Source of the DNA: Faecalimonas umbilicata
Lineage (GTDB): Bacteria > Bacillota > Clostridia > Lachnospirales > Lachnospiraceae
Length of the DNA: 64,000 nt
NCBI RefSeq assembly: GCF_004346095.1
Contig: NZ_SLZV01000010.1
Span: 1 to 64,000, forward strand
Direction of reading: 5' to 3'
Part shown: positions 1-7,202 of the stretch, in pieces
Position numbering within the stretch: the first letter of the stretch is position 1
Layout: the number at the start of each line of letters is the position of its first letter
Notes under the pieces: generated by a model
Database searches by the model: none
Told to the model about the DNA's origin: nothing
Seen by the model: only the letters and a program-made list of their open reading frames with translations
Position numbers and translations under genes: made by a program

Positions 1-46
1 AATAGACTATATTGTTATTAGATTTATATGCAATATTCATATGTGT

Positions 47-75
47 ATTATATACCATTTCAAAATCTAATACAA
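47..75 (-). promoter_or_regulatory. sigma-A promoter reading off the left edge
   Basis: On the minus strand a -35 TTGTAT (70-75) is followed after exactly 17 bases by a perfect -10 TATAAT (47-52). It points leftward, so the gene it drives lies outside the window. It sits just past the broken end of the cyclophilin gene. Confidence 0.7.
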
Positions 76-126
76 GAGTATTTTTGTTCCATCTTAAATT
101 ACTTGCGTAAATTCGATGGAAGTGTC

Positions 127-495
127 TTATATCCCCATAGCTAAAGCAAGGGGTTTTACGACACATTGGATAAAAAAACAGCTTCCCGAAGCTACATTTC
201 CCTCTCCGCCCATCGCGACAGTCCCGCGCTCAAACGGAATATCATTCGGAAACCCGTTATTTCGATATTCTCCATCGAGTGAGATTGCACACCTTTCATC
301 CTCAAAGTCAGAATAACTCGGCTGCAATACAAATCCCGGTGCGATTCTTCTAATCTTCCGGTGATCAAACAGTCCTTTTTTCGCCAAAGAAATAAAACAA
401 TTCACCGTATTTGGCGCCTCTTTTGGGTATAGCTCTATCTTAATTTCCCCAAATCTTGTCACAATAATTGCAATAGGATTTCTTTTTTCTTCCAT
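127..495 (-). pseudogene. truncated cyclophilin-type peptidyl-prolyl isomerase
   Basis: The first ~106 residues match the cyclophilin family, which catalyses cis-trans isomerisation of prolyl peptide bonds: FGEIKIELYPKEAPNTVNCF, a degenerate IRRIAPGF (normally FHRVIxGF), then FERGTVAMGGEG and SGSCFFI. After SGSCFFI the match stops. A normal protein continues for 50 or more residues with the LDGKHxVFGxV block, but here the frame gives about 13 unrelated residues and a stop. The end is therefore missing through deletion or rearrangement, and the total is 122 aa against a usual 150-180. The start ATG follows a GGAGAGAGGG-type ribosome site. No cyclophilin ending could be found in another frame before position 1. 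Activity is doubtful because the C-terminal part of the barrel is gone. Confidence 0.65.
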
Positions 496-550
496 ATCCC
501 TCTCTCCTTTTTCTCAAACTTTTCATTTGTGATCCGCTTTTTCTGATAGG

Positions 551-594
551 AAAAACGTGCGTGAAACCTCTCCGGCTTTTCACACACGTTTTTT
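551..594 (-). terminator. intrinsic terminator after asnB
   Basis: The arms AAAAACGTGCGTGAAA (551-566) and TTTTCACACACGTTTTT (577-593) form a long stem with about one mismatch, with T-runs on both sides, so it can work bidirectionally. It lies between the asparagine synthase gene and the cyclophilin remnant. Confidence 0.8.
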
Positions 595-653
595 GAATCC
601 TTCCTTATATCCGATGCAGCAATGCTGCTCTCATGCCATTTGTCAGTGCACGA

Positions 654-2192
654 TTAACGCTTTACAAAATATTCTTCATACCATACAAGGAATGTATAGA
701 TTGTCCAAACTTTTCTCCAGTTGTCAGAATTTCCTCCGACATACTCATCAAAGATTACATTGATCTCTTCTACATTGAAGAATTTCTCTGCCATCTCACT
801 GTGGAATTTGGCGCGCACATCTTGATTATAGCGGTCATCTGCCATCCAGATACGGATTGGCACGATAAATCCGAGTTTCTTTCGGAACGCAATCTCTTCC
901 GGCAGCATTTTCTGTGCCGCTGTACGGAACGCAACCTTATTCTGCTCTTCATTCACTTTATACTTCGAAGGCATTCTGGACGCAATATCGAAAATACGCA
1001 AATCTGTCAACGGCATACGAACCTCAAGTCCTGCCGCCTCACTCATCTTATCTACATTGAGGTAAATATCTCCCTCCAGCCAGATCTGGATATCGATATT
1101 AGACATCTTTGTCAGAGGATCCAGCCCTTCCATCTCTTCGTAAATACTCTGTGCCACTTCGATTGGCAGTACGTCCGGGTCATATTTTTTCAAGATCTTT
1201 TTCTTCTCGTCTTCTTTCATAATGTTCGTGTTACCGACATAGAAGTTCTTTAGATTCTCCCCGTATCGCTCTGCATTGCGGTACATATTGTATCCACCGA
1301 AAAATTCATCTGCACCTTCTCCTGAATAGCAGATCTTCGTATGCTCTGCAGTCGCCTGACATCCAAGTGCAAACACAATCGCAGAAGCATCCCCAAGCGG
1401 CTGCTCCATATTGTACATTACATATGGAACAATATTAAAATATTCCTCTGGATTGATCACACGTCTGGAAATCTTACGTTCTAAAATGCGCGCAGTCTCT
1501 ACAGCCAGTACGGACTCATCGAACCGTTCTTCCTCATAACCGCATGTATCCGCAGTATCGGCATCAGACATCGCAAGTACATAGGAAGAATCCACTCCGC
1601 CTGACAGGAAAGACTCCACTCGCTCATCCGAAGTCTTTACTTCCTTCATGATCTCGCCAAGTGTCGTGTGGATCTCGTCTGCCCATTCCTCAAGAGACTT
1701 GCTGTCATCCGGATGAAATTCCGGCTTCCAATAGCGCTTTACTGTCACTACTCCGTCCTTCCAGATAAGGTAACGTCCCGGAAGCAGTTTCTTCAGTCCA
1801 CGGAAAAATGTATTCTCTCCTGCCACGTAAGTCAGACTGAGATAGATCTGCAGCATCTCCTCATTCAATTCTTTGACAAACCCTGGCTGCTCCATGATTC
1901 CCCGGATTGTTGTTCCATAGAGAAGCTGTCCATCTTCCGTCTCATAATAGTAGAACGGCTTCGTGCCAAACTGGTCTCTGAGACAGAATAGCTGTTTTTC
2001 CTCTTCATCCCAGAGCGCAAAAGCAAACATTCCATACAAATGCGCTGCCATATCAAACTGCCATGTCTCAAATGCCCGAACCAAAATCCGCTCCTCTCTC
2101 TCTCTTCTGGATAAGCTTTTGTCAATGCAAAGCTCTTCGCAAAGCGCCTCCCAGTTGCGAATATGTCCTCTGTATTCCTGAACTTTTATCAT
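654..2192 (-). CDS. asnB: asparagine synthase-like protein lacking the glutaminase nucleophile
   Basis: ATP-dependent amidating enzyme of the asparagine synthase B family. Visible features are the end of a class II glutaminase fold (YGMFAFALWD, LRDQFGTKPFYYY), the PP-loop SGGVDSS that binds ATP, and the YSGEGADEFFGGY block of the synthetase domain. Class II glutaminases begin Met-Cys-Gly, with Cys2 as nucleophile. No such start exists here, even if the frame is read upstream to 2381. The start at 2192 was chosen because a perfect promoter (2280-2308) lies inside the longer frame and an AAGGATGGG ribosome site precedes this ATG. It gives 512 aa. It probably uses free ammonia or another nitrogen donor (inference). 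It sits downstream of dnaJ on the same strand but has its own promoter. Confidence 0.85.
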   Translation of the reverse strand: MIKVQEYRGHIRNWEALCEELCIDKSLSRREREERILVRAFETWQFDMAAHLYGMFAFALWDEEEKQLFCLRDQFGTKPFYYYETEDGQLLYGTTIRGIMEQPGFVKELNEEMLQIYLSLTYVAGENTFFRGLKKLLPGRYLIWKDGVVTVKRYWKPEFHPDDSKSLEEWADEIHTTLGEIMKEVKTSDERVESFLSGGVDSSYVLAMSDADTADTCGYEEERFDESVLAVETARILERKISRRVINPEEYFNIVPYVMYNMEQPLGDASAIVFALGCQATAEHTKICYSGEGADEFFGGYNMYRNAERYGENLKNFYVGNTNIMKEDEKKKILKKYDPDVLPIEVAQSIYEEMEGLDPLTKMSNIDIQIWLEGDIYLNVDKMSEAAGLEVRMPLTDLRIFDIASRMPSKYKVNEEQNKVAFRTAAQKMLPEEIAFRKKLGFIVPIRIWMADDRYNQDVRAKFHSEMAEKFFNVEEINVIFDEYVGGNSDNWRKVWTIYTFLVWYEEYFVKR

Positions 2193-2279
2193 ATGTTTCC
2201 CATCCTTATAAAGTGTAAATTCATCGGTTTCCAAAATACATTCAGGAAGAGAAAACTCCCTTCCCGCTTGTACACCCCT

Positions 2280-2308
2280 ATTATAAACCAAAGTTTTTCC
2301 AATAACAA
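2280..2308 (-). promoter_or_regulatory. sigma-A promoter for asnB
   Basis: Minus-strand -35 TTGTTA (2303-2308), 17-base spacer, -10 TATAAT (2280-2285). Predicted transcription starts near 2273, about 80 bases before the chosen asnB start. Start codons upstream of 2273 would not be on this transcript. Confidence 0.75.
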
Positions 2309-2384
2309 CTGCTTCCTTACACTTTATCTTTCCCGTACTTCTCCTCTTTATCATTCTTAAACAGTGGTATTTAAACAGCAATGC

Positions 2385-3344
2385 TTATGCAACTCTTCCT
2401 GCTGCCTCCTGATATGCTCTCAACTTTCTCCTTGCATCTTCACTCAGATTCCGCGGCACCTGTATTTGAATTGTCACATACTGATCTCCTTTTCCGGATG
2501 GCTGACCCATATGTGCGATTCCCTTTCCGGCCAGTCTCACTTTTGTTCCGGATTGTGTTCCTTCCTTGATCTTGCAGCTTACCTTTCCGTAAAGTGTAGG
2601 CACAATCACCTCACCGCCCAACACCGCTGTTGTATATGGAATCTGAATGGTCGTGTAGACATCGTCTCCCTTCCGTTCATAACCGACTTTGTCTTTTACT
2701 GAAATTTCCAGAAACAGATCTCCGGCTTCCCCTCCGTTCATCCCGTCCTGTCCCTTTCCTTTCAGCCGGATTTTCTTGCCGGAAGAAATTCCCGCCGGAA
2801 TGTGTACTTTCAGAGACTGTGCACGCCCACTGTCGTCTGTATAAGAGATGACCTTATCTCCTCCAAATGCTGCTTCCTCAAAAGTCACCTCTAATTTTGC
2901 AGTGACATCTGCACCTTTCCTGCGATAACCGCGCCGTCCAGCTCCACTTCCCCTTGCTCTCTGAAAAGAACTTCCAAAAATGTCATCAAAAAAATCATCC
3001 ATATTTCCGCCTTCAAAATGAAATTCCTGGTAGCTTCCGTCCGGACTTCGATAGAACTTCGCCCCTTTAGGTTCTCCGTACGACTGATAGGTGCCCGGAT
3101 CTGCTCCCATACTTCCATCAAAGGCTGCTGTTCCAAATCGATCGTACAACTTCCGTTTCTCTTCATCGTGCAGTATCTCGTAAGCTTCGGTCACTTCTTT
3201 AAATTTCTCATTTGCAACAGAATTCTCCTGATTGGTATCCGGATGATACTTTTTTGCCAGTTTCCGGTATGCCTTCTTGATCGCATTCGCGTCTGCATTT
3301 CTGTCCACTCCGAGAATCTTGTAATAATCCTTATTTGCCGCCAT
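2385..3344 (-). CDS. DnaJ-class co-chaperone without zinc finger (CbpA type)
   Basis: A 319-aa J-domain protein that stimulates the DnaK ATPase and delivers client proteins. Residues ~5-70 form the J domain with the HPD triad (KKYHPDTNQ). A Gly/Phe-rich linker follows ([19 protein letters not shown]), then two DnaJ C-terminal beta domains ([16 protein letters not shown], and [20 protein letters not shown]). The four CxxCxGxG repeats of true DnaJ are absent, so this is the CbpA-like type. The start ATG follows GGGGAGA. Its stop is 3 bases from an upstream alternative asnB start, but asnB has its own promoter. A heat-shock hsp20 gene lies just upstream, separated by a terminator, so the two chaperone genes are neighbours but not one transcript. 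Confidence 0.92.
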   Translation of the reverse strand: MAANKDYYKILGVDRNADANAIKKAYRKLAKKYHPDTNQENSVANEKFKEVTEAYEILHDEEKRKLYDRFGTAAFDGSMGADPGTYQSYGEPKGAKFYRSPDGSYQEFHFEGGNMDDFFDDIFGSSFQRARGSGAGRRGYRRKGADVTAKLEVTFEEAAFGGDKVISYTDDSGRAQSLKVHIPAGISSGKKIRLKGKGQDGMNGGEAGDLFLEISVKDKVGYERKGDDVYTTIQIPYTTAVLGGEVIVPTLYGKVSCKIKEGTQSGTKVRLAGKGIAHMGQPSGKGDQYVTIQIQVPRNLSEDARRKLRAYQEAAGRVA

Positions 3345-3401
3345 AACTATTTCTCCCCTTTCCTACTACAATTTTTATGCAAGATTAAAAATTTCCTGCG
3401 G

Positions 3402-3446
3402 AATAAAAACGGGACTGCATGTCACAGTCTGTAATCATGCAGTCCC
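3402..3446 (-). terminator. intrinsic terminator after hsp20
   Basis: Perfect 11-bp stem GGGACTGCATG (3411-3421) with CATGCAGTCCC (3436-3446). On the minus strand it is followed by GTTTTTATT. Confidence 0.88.
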
Positions 3447-3531
3447 AAATCTATATAGAGTGTGTCTGAAAATCTATCACTGCTTTCTTGATCCGTAACA
3501 AAAAGTTCTTCCCCATACACACCTACCAGCA

Positions 3532-3972
3532 CTATCCTTCGATGGCAATATATTTCTTCTCCTCAGCTTCTACTTTCTTCTGATCCTTCTTCGGGATTGC
3601 AAGAACAAGTATACCATTTTCATATTTTGCCTTAATGTCTTCCTGAGTGATATCCTTTCCTACATAGAAACTTCTGCTGCAAGATCCGGAATATCTTTCT
3701 CTGCGGATATAATTGCCTGTCTTCTCATCCTTCTGATCGTTGTTCTTCGTCGTCGCCGCCTGGATGGTCAGATAACCATCTTTTAATTCTGCGTGAATAT
3801 CTTCTTTCTTATATCCCGGAAGGCTTACTTCCAATTCGTAGCCATGTTCATGCTCCTTAATATCTGTCTTCATCAAAGACTCTGTGTTCGCTCTCTGGTA
3901 ACCTCTGAATGGGTAATCAAAATCAAAGAAATCATCAAACAAATTCTCTCCAAAAATACTAGGCATCATCAT
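3532..3972 (-). CDS. Hsp20 / alpha-crystallin family small heat shock protein
   Basis: ATP-independent holdase that binds unfolding proteins during heat or oxidative stress. The 146-aa protein has the alpha-crystallin domain at about residues 38-135: ELEVSLPGYKKEDIHAELKD at its start and the ANGILVLAIPK-like motif NGILVLAIPKKD at its end, followed by a short polar tail. The start is one of three consecutive ATGs behind AAGGAGAG. The leader is about 115 nt and the promoter carries a CIRCE operator, so HrcA control is expected. The gene is monocistronic, ending at the terminator at 3402-3446. Confidence 0.95.
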   Translation of the reverse strand: MMMPSIFGENLFDDFFDFDYPFRGYQRANTESLMKTDIKEHEHGYELEVSLPGYKKEDIHAELKDGYLTIQAATTKNNDQKDEKTGNYIRRERYSGSCSRSFYVGKDITQEDIKAKYENGILVLAIPKKDQKKVEAEEKKYIAIEG

Positions 3973-4092
3973 AAATCATCTCTCCTTTTCCATTAAAATC
4001 TTATTGATAAATGTCATTTATTGGAACCGGTGATGTGGGGACTATTCAGATCTTCTCATCCTTTCTTCGTCCTCCTCCTTTGTTCTAGTTGT

Positions 4093-4121
4093 AATATAAC
4101 ACTTATGTTAGCACTCGTCAA
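4093..4121 (-). promoter_or_regulatory. sigma-A promoter of hsp20
   Basis: Minus-strand -35 TTGACG (4116-4121), 17-base spacer, -10 TATATT (4093-4098). The -35 lies inside the CIRCE element, so bound HrcA would block polymerase directly. Confidence 0.85.
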
Positions 4122-4134
4122 GAGGGAGTGCTAA
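4108..4134. promoter_or_regulatory. CIRCE operator (HrcA binding site)
   Basis: TTAGCACTC (4108-4116), nine bases, GAGTGCTAA (4126-4134). This matches the CIRCE consensus at every position. It sits over the hsp20 promoter; no hrcA, groE or dnaK is in the window. Confidence 0.97.
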
Positions 4135-4208
4135 AAAAATTGTGAACATTTTGTGTCCTGCCAGTATTCCTGTCCTATGACCGTTTCATCCCTCCCCTTT
4201 ATCAAAAA

Positions 4209-4442
4209 CTATTCTCTGAGTCTATAACTTTTATTATAAAAAAATCCGACAAAATCTAATTCATTGAACTGATACACACTTGTATGTTCCTGAACTTCAT
4301 CAGCAAAGGGCAGTACTTTTTCGATAATGCGGTAATCTTGACTTTCCGCACCCACACCTAACTTTTCTGCAACCTCTATCGACAGGTAGAAAATGTATTC
4401 ACAACCAATTTTTACCTGCATATCCTTAAAAATATTGTTCAT
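4209..4442 (-). CDS. small hypothetical protein (77 aa)
   Basis: Not recognised. It is a soluble-looking, acidic 77-aa protein with no signal or membrane segment, and includes FKDMQVKIGCEYIFYLSIEV and a C-terminal FNELDFVGFFYNKSYRL. The start ATG has GGAG about 9 bases upstream (TTGGAGTGATGAA). The CIRCE region lies downstream of it, and the small membrane gene and its terminator lie upstream. Base use is more A/T-rich than in the neighbours. It could belong with the next gene as a small accessory pair. Confidence 0.55.
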   Translation of the reverse strand: MNNIFKDMQVKIGCEYIFYLSIEVAEKLGVGAESQDYRIIEKVLPFADEVQEHTSVYQFNELDFVGFFYNKSYRLRE

Positions 4443-4472
4443 TTCATCACTCCAATCTGATTTTTAGGTAAG

Positions 4473-4500
4473 AAAAAAAGCAGTCAATACTAACTGCTTT
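4473..4500 (-). terminator. intrinsic terminator after the small membrane gene
   Basis: Stem AAAGCAGT (4477-4484) with ACTGCTTT (4493-4500), followed on the minus strand by a run of seven T. Confidence 0.8.
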
Positions 4501-4530
4501 CAAAGTTATTAAACTGTACTGCATAGAAAA

Positions 4531-4824
4531 TTATTTTTTTGATGTTCCCCAGTCAACCAGCATAAATAAAGCTATCCCTATACCTACAAGCAAAAAGAAA
4601 ATACTTATGCTTTTCTTTTTTACTAATCCAACAATACCTATGATTATTAGAAAAATAGAAACTATTAACGACATATAGAAACAGAATTTCGCCCATTTTT
4701 CACCTTTATTCCTAAAATATTCTTGTCTTTTATCACTAACTTTACATTCTAAGAAATATTCTACTAATCCACTACTTAAATATTTTACAATATCTTTAAT
4801 AATTTCCACAATATCACTTCCCAT
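4531..4824 (-). CDS. small two-helix membrane protein
   Basis: Family not recognised. An amphipathic N-terminus is followed by two hydrophobic segments at about residues 46-66 (FCFYMSLIVSIFLIIIGIVG) and 73-92 (SISIFFLLVGIGIALFMLV), with a Lys-rich turn between them and a short Lys tail. The ATG at 4824 has no ribosome site upstream, and a TATAAT (4830-4835) lies so close that its message would be almost leaderless. A GGGAAGTG just inside the frame precedes a GTG at 4807-4809, which may be the true start (92 aa). The gene ends at its own terminator. Confidence 0.55.
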   Translation of the reverse strand: MGSDIVEIIKDIVKYLSSGLVEYFLECKVSDKRQEYFRNKGEKWAKFCFYMSLIVSIFLIIIGIVGLVKKKSISIFFLLVGIGIALFMLVDWGTSKK

Positions 4825-5180
4825 ATAAAATTATAATATCTTGCTATTTGCTAGGTATTATAGCACTTCTATATATGCTTTACAATGATTTACGCATCGA
4901 TAATCTTGTTAGTAGCTTTAACAGTACATCTTTCACACCGCCAGCATTGAATATCAAATCGACAATAATCAAGGCAACGTCGCTTATCTGGTCGGCACTC
5001 ATGCGTGAGCTTGCGTCAACTCCGTCCGGTATTGCTTGTTTTCTGCTTGGACGAATGTAGTTGGTAAAGTAGTAACACCAGTTGCCGAAGATTCATTTTT
5101 ATCATATTTTTTATTCAAAGCATCACATGACACCGAAAGAATATCGATTAAAATATTGGGATAATTCTTATCAAAATAAT
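4825..5180 (-). other. gene-free stretch with decayed minus-strand coding remnants
   Basis: No intact gene. On the minus strand one open stretch, in the frame running to about 5000, reads like protein (CDALNKKYDKNESSATGV, then FVQAENKQYRTELTQAHA and a stop). From about 5050 to 4890 a neighbouring frame continues with PDGVDASSRMSADQISDVA and a hydrophobic IIVDLIFNAGGV, ending near 4890. The overlap of two protein-like frames suggests one gene broken by a frameshift. Neither half is recognised. Confidence 0.35.
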
Positions 5181-5224
5181 TAAAAAATCCCCTGCAAACA
5201 TCTCTTACAATGTATGCAGGGGAT
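5181..5224 (-). terminator. intrinsic terminator after the flavodiiron gene
   Basis: Stem ATCCCCTGCA (5187-5196) with TGCAGGGGAT (5215-5224), followed on the minus strand by TTTTTTA. Confidence 0.9.
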
Positions 5225-5253
5225 ATAACTAAAAGCTAGCTTTCTACTTTTCC

Positions 5254-7044
5254 CTAAATCGGTTCAAAATCCGCAACTCCATGCTTACACAGTGGACAAA
5301 TATAATCATCCGGAAGTTCCTCTCCTTCATAGATATATCCACATACCACACATACGAATCCTTTCTTTCCTTCTGTCTGCGGTTTTGGTTTTACATGTTT
5401 CTGATAATAAGTGTATGTCATCGTTTCTTTATCATTCATCACACGAGCCTCTGTCACGGTACAGATAAACATTCCGTGTGTATCCAGATCCACATACTGC
5501 TCCACTTTCAATGCAAGGAAGGCGTTGATATATTTTGGAAGGAAGGCAACACCATTGTCTGCACGCAGCAGATTCCATCCTTCGAATTTATCTGCTTCTC
5601 TTCCGCTCTGGAATCCAAATCTTTCAAACACTTTAAACGGTGCTTCCACAGAGAGACAGTTGACATTCATCACACCAGTCTTCTTGATGATGTCATGCGA
5701 ATAATTCGCCTTATTGATATTGACTGCCACACGGTTCGGATTGTCTGTCAGCTGTGTAACGGTGTTGACGATCAGTCCGTTGTCCTTCTCACCATCTCTT
5801 GAAGTCACAACATACAGTCCATATCCAAGACGGAACAGTGCTGTCAGATCATTTTTATTCGCTTTGTCATCTGACTGGGCAATATATTCCTGACATAACT
5901 CATCTGCCATCTGATCTAACTCTTCCAGATTCTCTTCGCTCAGCGAGGACATGATCTTCACTGAATTTTTCATCCATGTAATATCCTGGCTATCCTCAAA
6001 CATTCCCTTCATAACTCTTGCTGCCGTCGGTGCCCAGCTTCCGTTCTCAATGAACCCGATCGTGCGCTTCTGGTAATTGCGCGCGGTCAGATGCTCAATA
6101 AAAATTTTCATAAACGGGAAAATATCTGCATTGTATGTCGTTGTCGCCAGCACTAATTTCCCATAGCTGAATGCATTTTCCACTGCTCTTGCCATATCTG
6201 CGCGTGCAAGGTCACAGACATACACATCCGGACATCCTTTTTCTTCTAATTTCGCCGCCAAAGTTTCTGCTGCTTTCTTTGTATTTCCGTAGACCGATGT
6301 GTAAGCGATCATCACACCTTCTTTTTCTACTGCATAAGAAGACCAGATATCATATTTCTCGATATAATGTCCAAGATTCTCCTTTAAAATCGGTCCGTGC
6401 AGCGGACAGATCATCTGGATGTCCAGTGTCGCTGCCACTTTTAAGAGGTTTTGTACCTGTGTACCATATTTCCCGACGATTCCGATATAATAACGGCGAG
6501 CTTCGTCATCCCAATCTTCCTCCACATCATTTGCCCCGAATTTACCAAATCCATCTGCAGAGAACAGTACTTTTTCTGTACTGTCGTAAGTAACCATAAC
6601 TTCCGGCCAGTGTACCATCGGAGCAAACACAAATGTCAGGTCATGCTTTCCAAGTGACAATGTCTGTCCGTTTTCTACTTCCAATGTTCTTCCTTCCAGA
6701 TCCATCTCCCTGAAAAAGTTGGCCATCATCACAAATGTCTTCTCATTTGCCACGATCGTTGTATCTGGATATACCTTCATAAAATTATAAATATTCGCAG
6801 AATGATCCGGTTCCATATGCTGCACGATCAAATAATCCGGCTTTGCTCCATCCAGCACCTGTGCAATATTTGCCAGCCATTCTTCCGCAAAATTCACATC
6901 CACAGTATCCATTACAGCGATTTTCTCATCTTTGATCACATAAGAGTTGTAAGACATTCCATTTGGCACAACATACTGCCCTTCAAACAAATCTACCTGA
7001 TGATCATTAACCCCAACGTAAATGATATCATTTGTCACCTTCAT
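5254..7044 (-). CDS. flavodiiron protein fused to flavin reductase and rubredoxin
   Basis: Cytoplasmic enzyme expected to reduce O2 to water (or NO to N2O) and so protect an anaerobe. The 596-aa order is: metallo-beta-lactamase-like diiron core (~1-250) with the ligand motif HMEPDH and later His/Asp ligands in VHWPEV, SADGFG and CPLHGP; flavodoxin domain (~255-395) with the FMN loop TSVYGNTKKAA; flavin-reductase-like domain (~410-555); C-terminal rubredoxin with CVVCG and CPLCKHG. The fusion puts an electron-entry module, rubredoxin relay and catalytic core on one chain. The start was set at 7044 behind a perfect AGGAGGAA; the frame upstream is leader. It is monocistronic, with its own promoter and terminator. 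Choosing between O2 and NO as substrate is not possible from sequence. Confidence 0.93.
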   Translation of the reverse strand: MKVTNDIIYVGVNDHQVDLFEGQYVVPNGMSYNSYVIKDEKIAVMDTVDVNFAEEWLANIAQVLDGAKPDYLIVQHMEPDHSANIYNFMKVYPDTTIVANEKTFVMMANFFREMDLEGRTLEVENGQTLSLGKHDLTFVFAPMVHWPEVMVTYDSTEKVLFSADGFGKFGANDVEEDWDDEARRYYIGIVGKYGTQVQNLLKVAATLDIQMICPLHGPILKENLGHYIEKYDIWSSYAVEKEGVMIAYTSVYGNTKKAAETLAAKLEEKGCPDVYVCDLARADMARAVENAFSYGKLVLATTTYNADIFPFMKIFIEHLTARNYQKRTIGFIENGSWAPTAARVMKGMFEDSQDITWMKNSVKIMSSLSEENLEELDQMADELCQEYIAQSDDKANKNDLTALFRLGYGLYVVTSRDGEKDNGLIVNTVTQLTDNPNRVAVNINKANYSHDIIKKTGVMNVNCLSVEAPFKVFERFGFQSGREADKFEGWNLLRADNGVAFLPKYINAFLALKVEQYVDLDTHGMFICTVTEARVMNDKETMTYTYYQKHVKPKPQTEGKKGFVCVVCGYIYEGEELPDDYICPLCKHGVADFEPI

Positions 7045-7165
7045 TTTGTATTCCTCCTGATTTTTTGAAATACTGACTTCGCAGTCTGATTCTTTTCTTA
7101 CATTTGATTTTCTCTCACAGATTTCTCTCTGTTTCAGAGATTGTGAAATTTTTATCTTTATGCCT

Positions 7166-7194
7166 ATTATAACTAGAATCGGATAAGAACACAA
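7166..7194 (-). promoter_or_regulatory. sigma-A promoter of the flavodiiron gene
   Basis: Minus-strand -35 TTGTGT (7189-7194), 17 bases, -10 TATAAT (7166-7171). The leader of about 115 nt contains a CTCTG-AAA-CAGAG hairpin nested in a TTCACA/TGTGA pairing, which may be regulatory. Confidence 0.8.
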
Positions 7195-7202
7195 TTCTTT
7201 TT

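Noticed and set aside
633-1253. Plus-strand 206-residue frame and many other long frames opposite real genes
   Set aside because: They are shadows of minus-strand genes: no ribosome sites, no family features, composition dictated by the other strand.
3973-4087. ROSE or fourU RNA thermometer in the hsp20 leader
   Set aside because: The AAGGAG site is not paired with a UUGCU or UUUU stretch in any obvious hairpin; only an ATAAATG/CATTTAT palindrome is present.
7045-7165. Riboswitch upstream of the flavodiiron gene
   Set aside because: Hairpins are present but none matches a riboswitch core I can name, including the FMN type.
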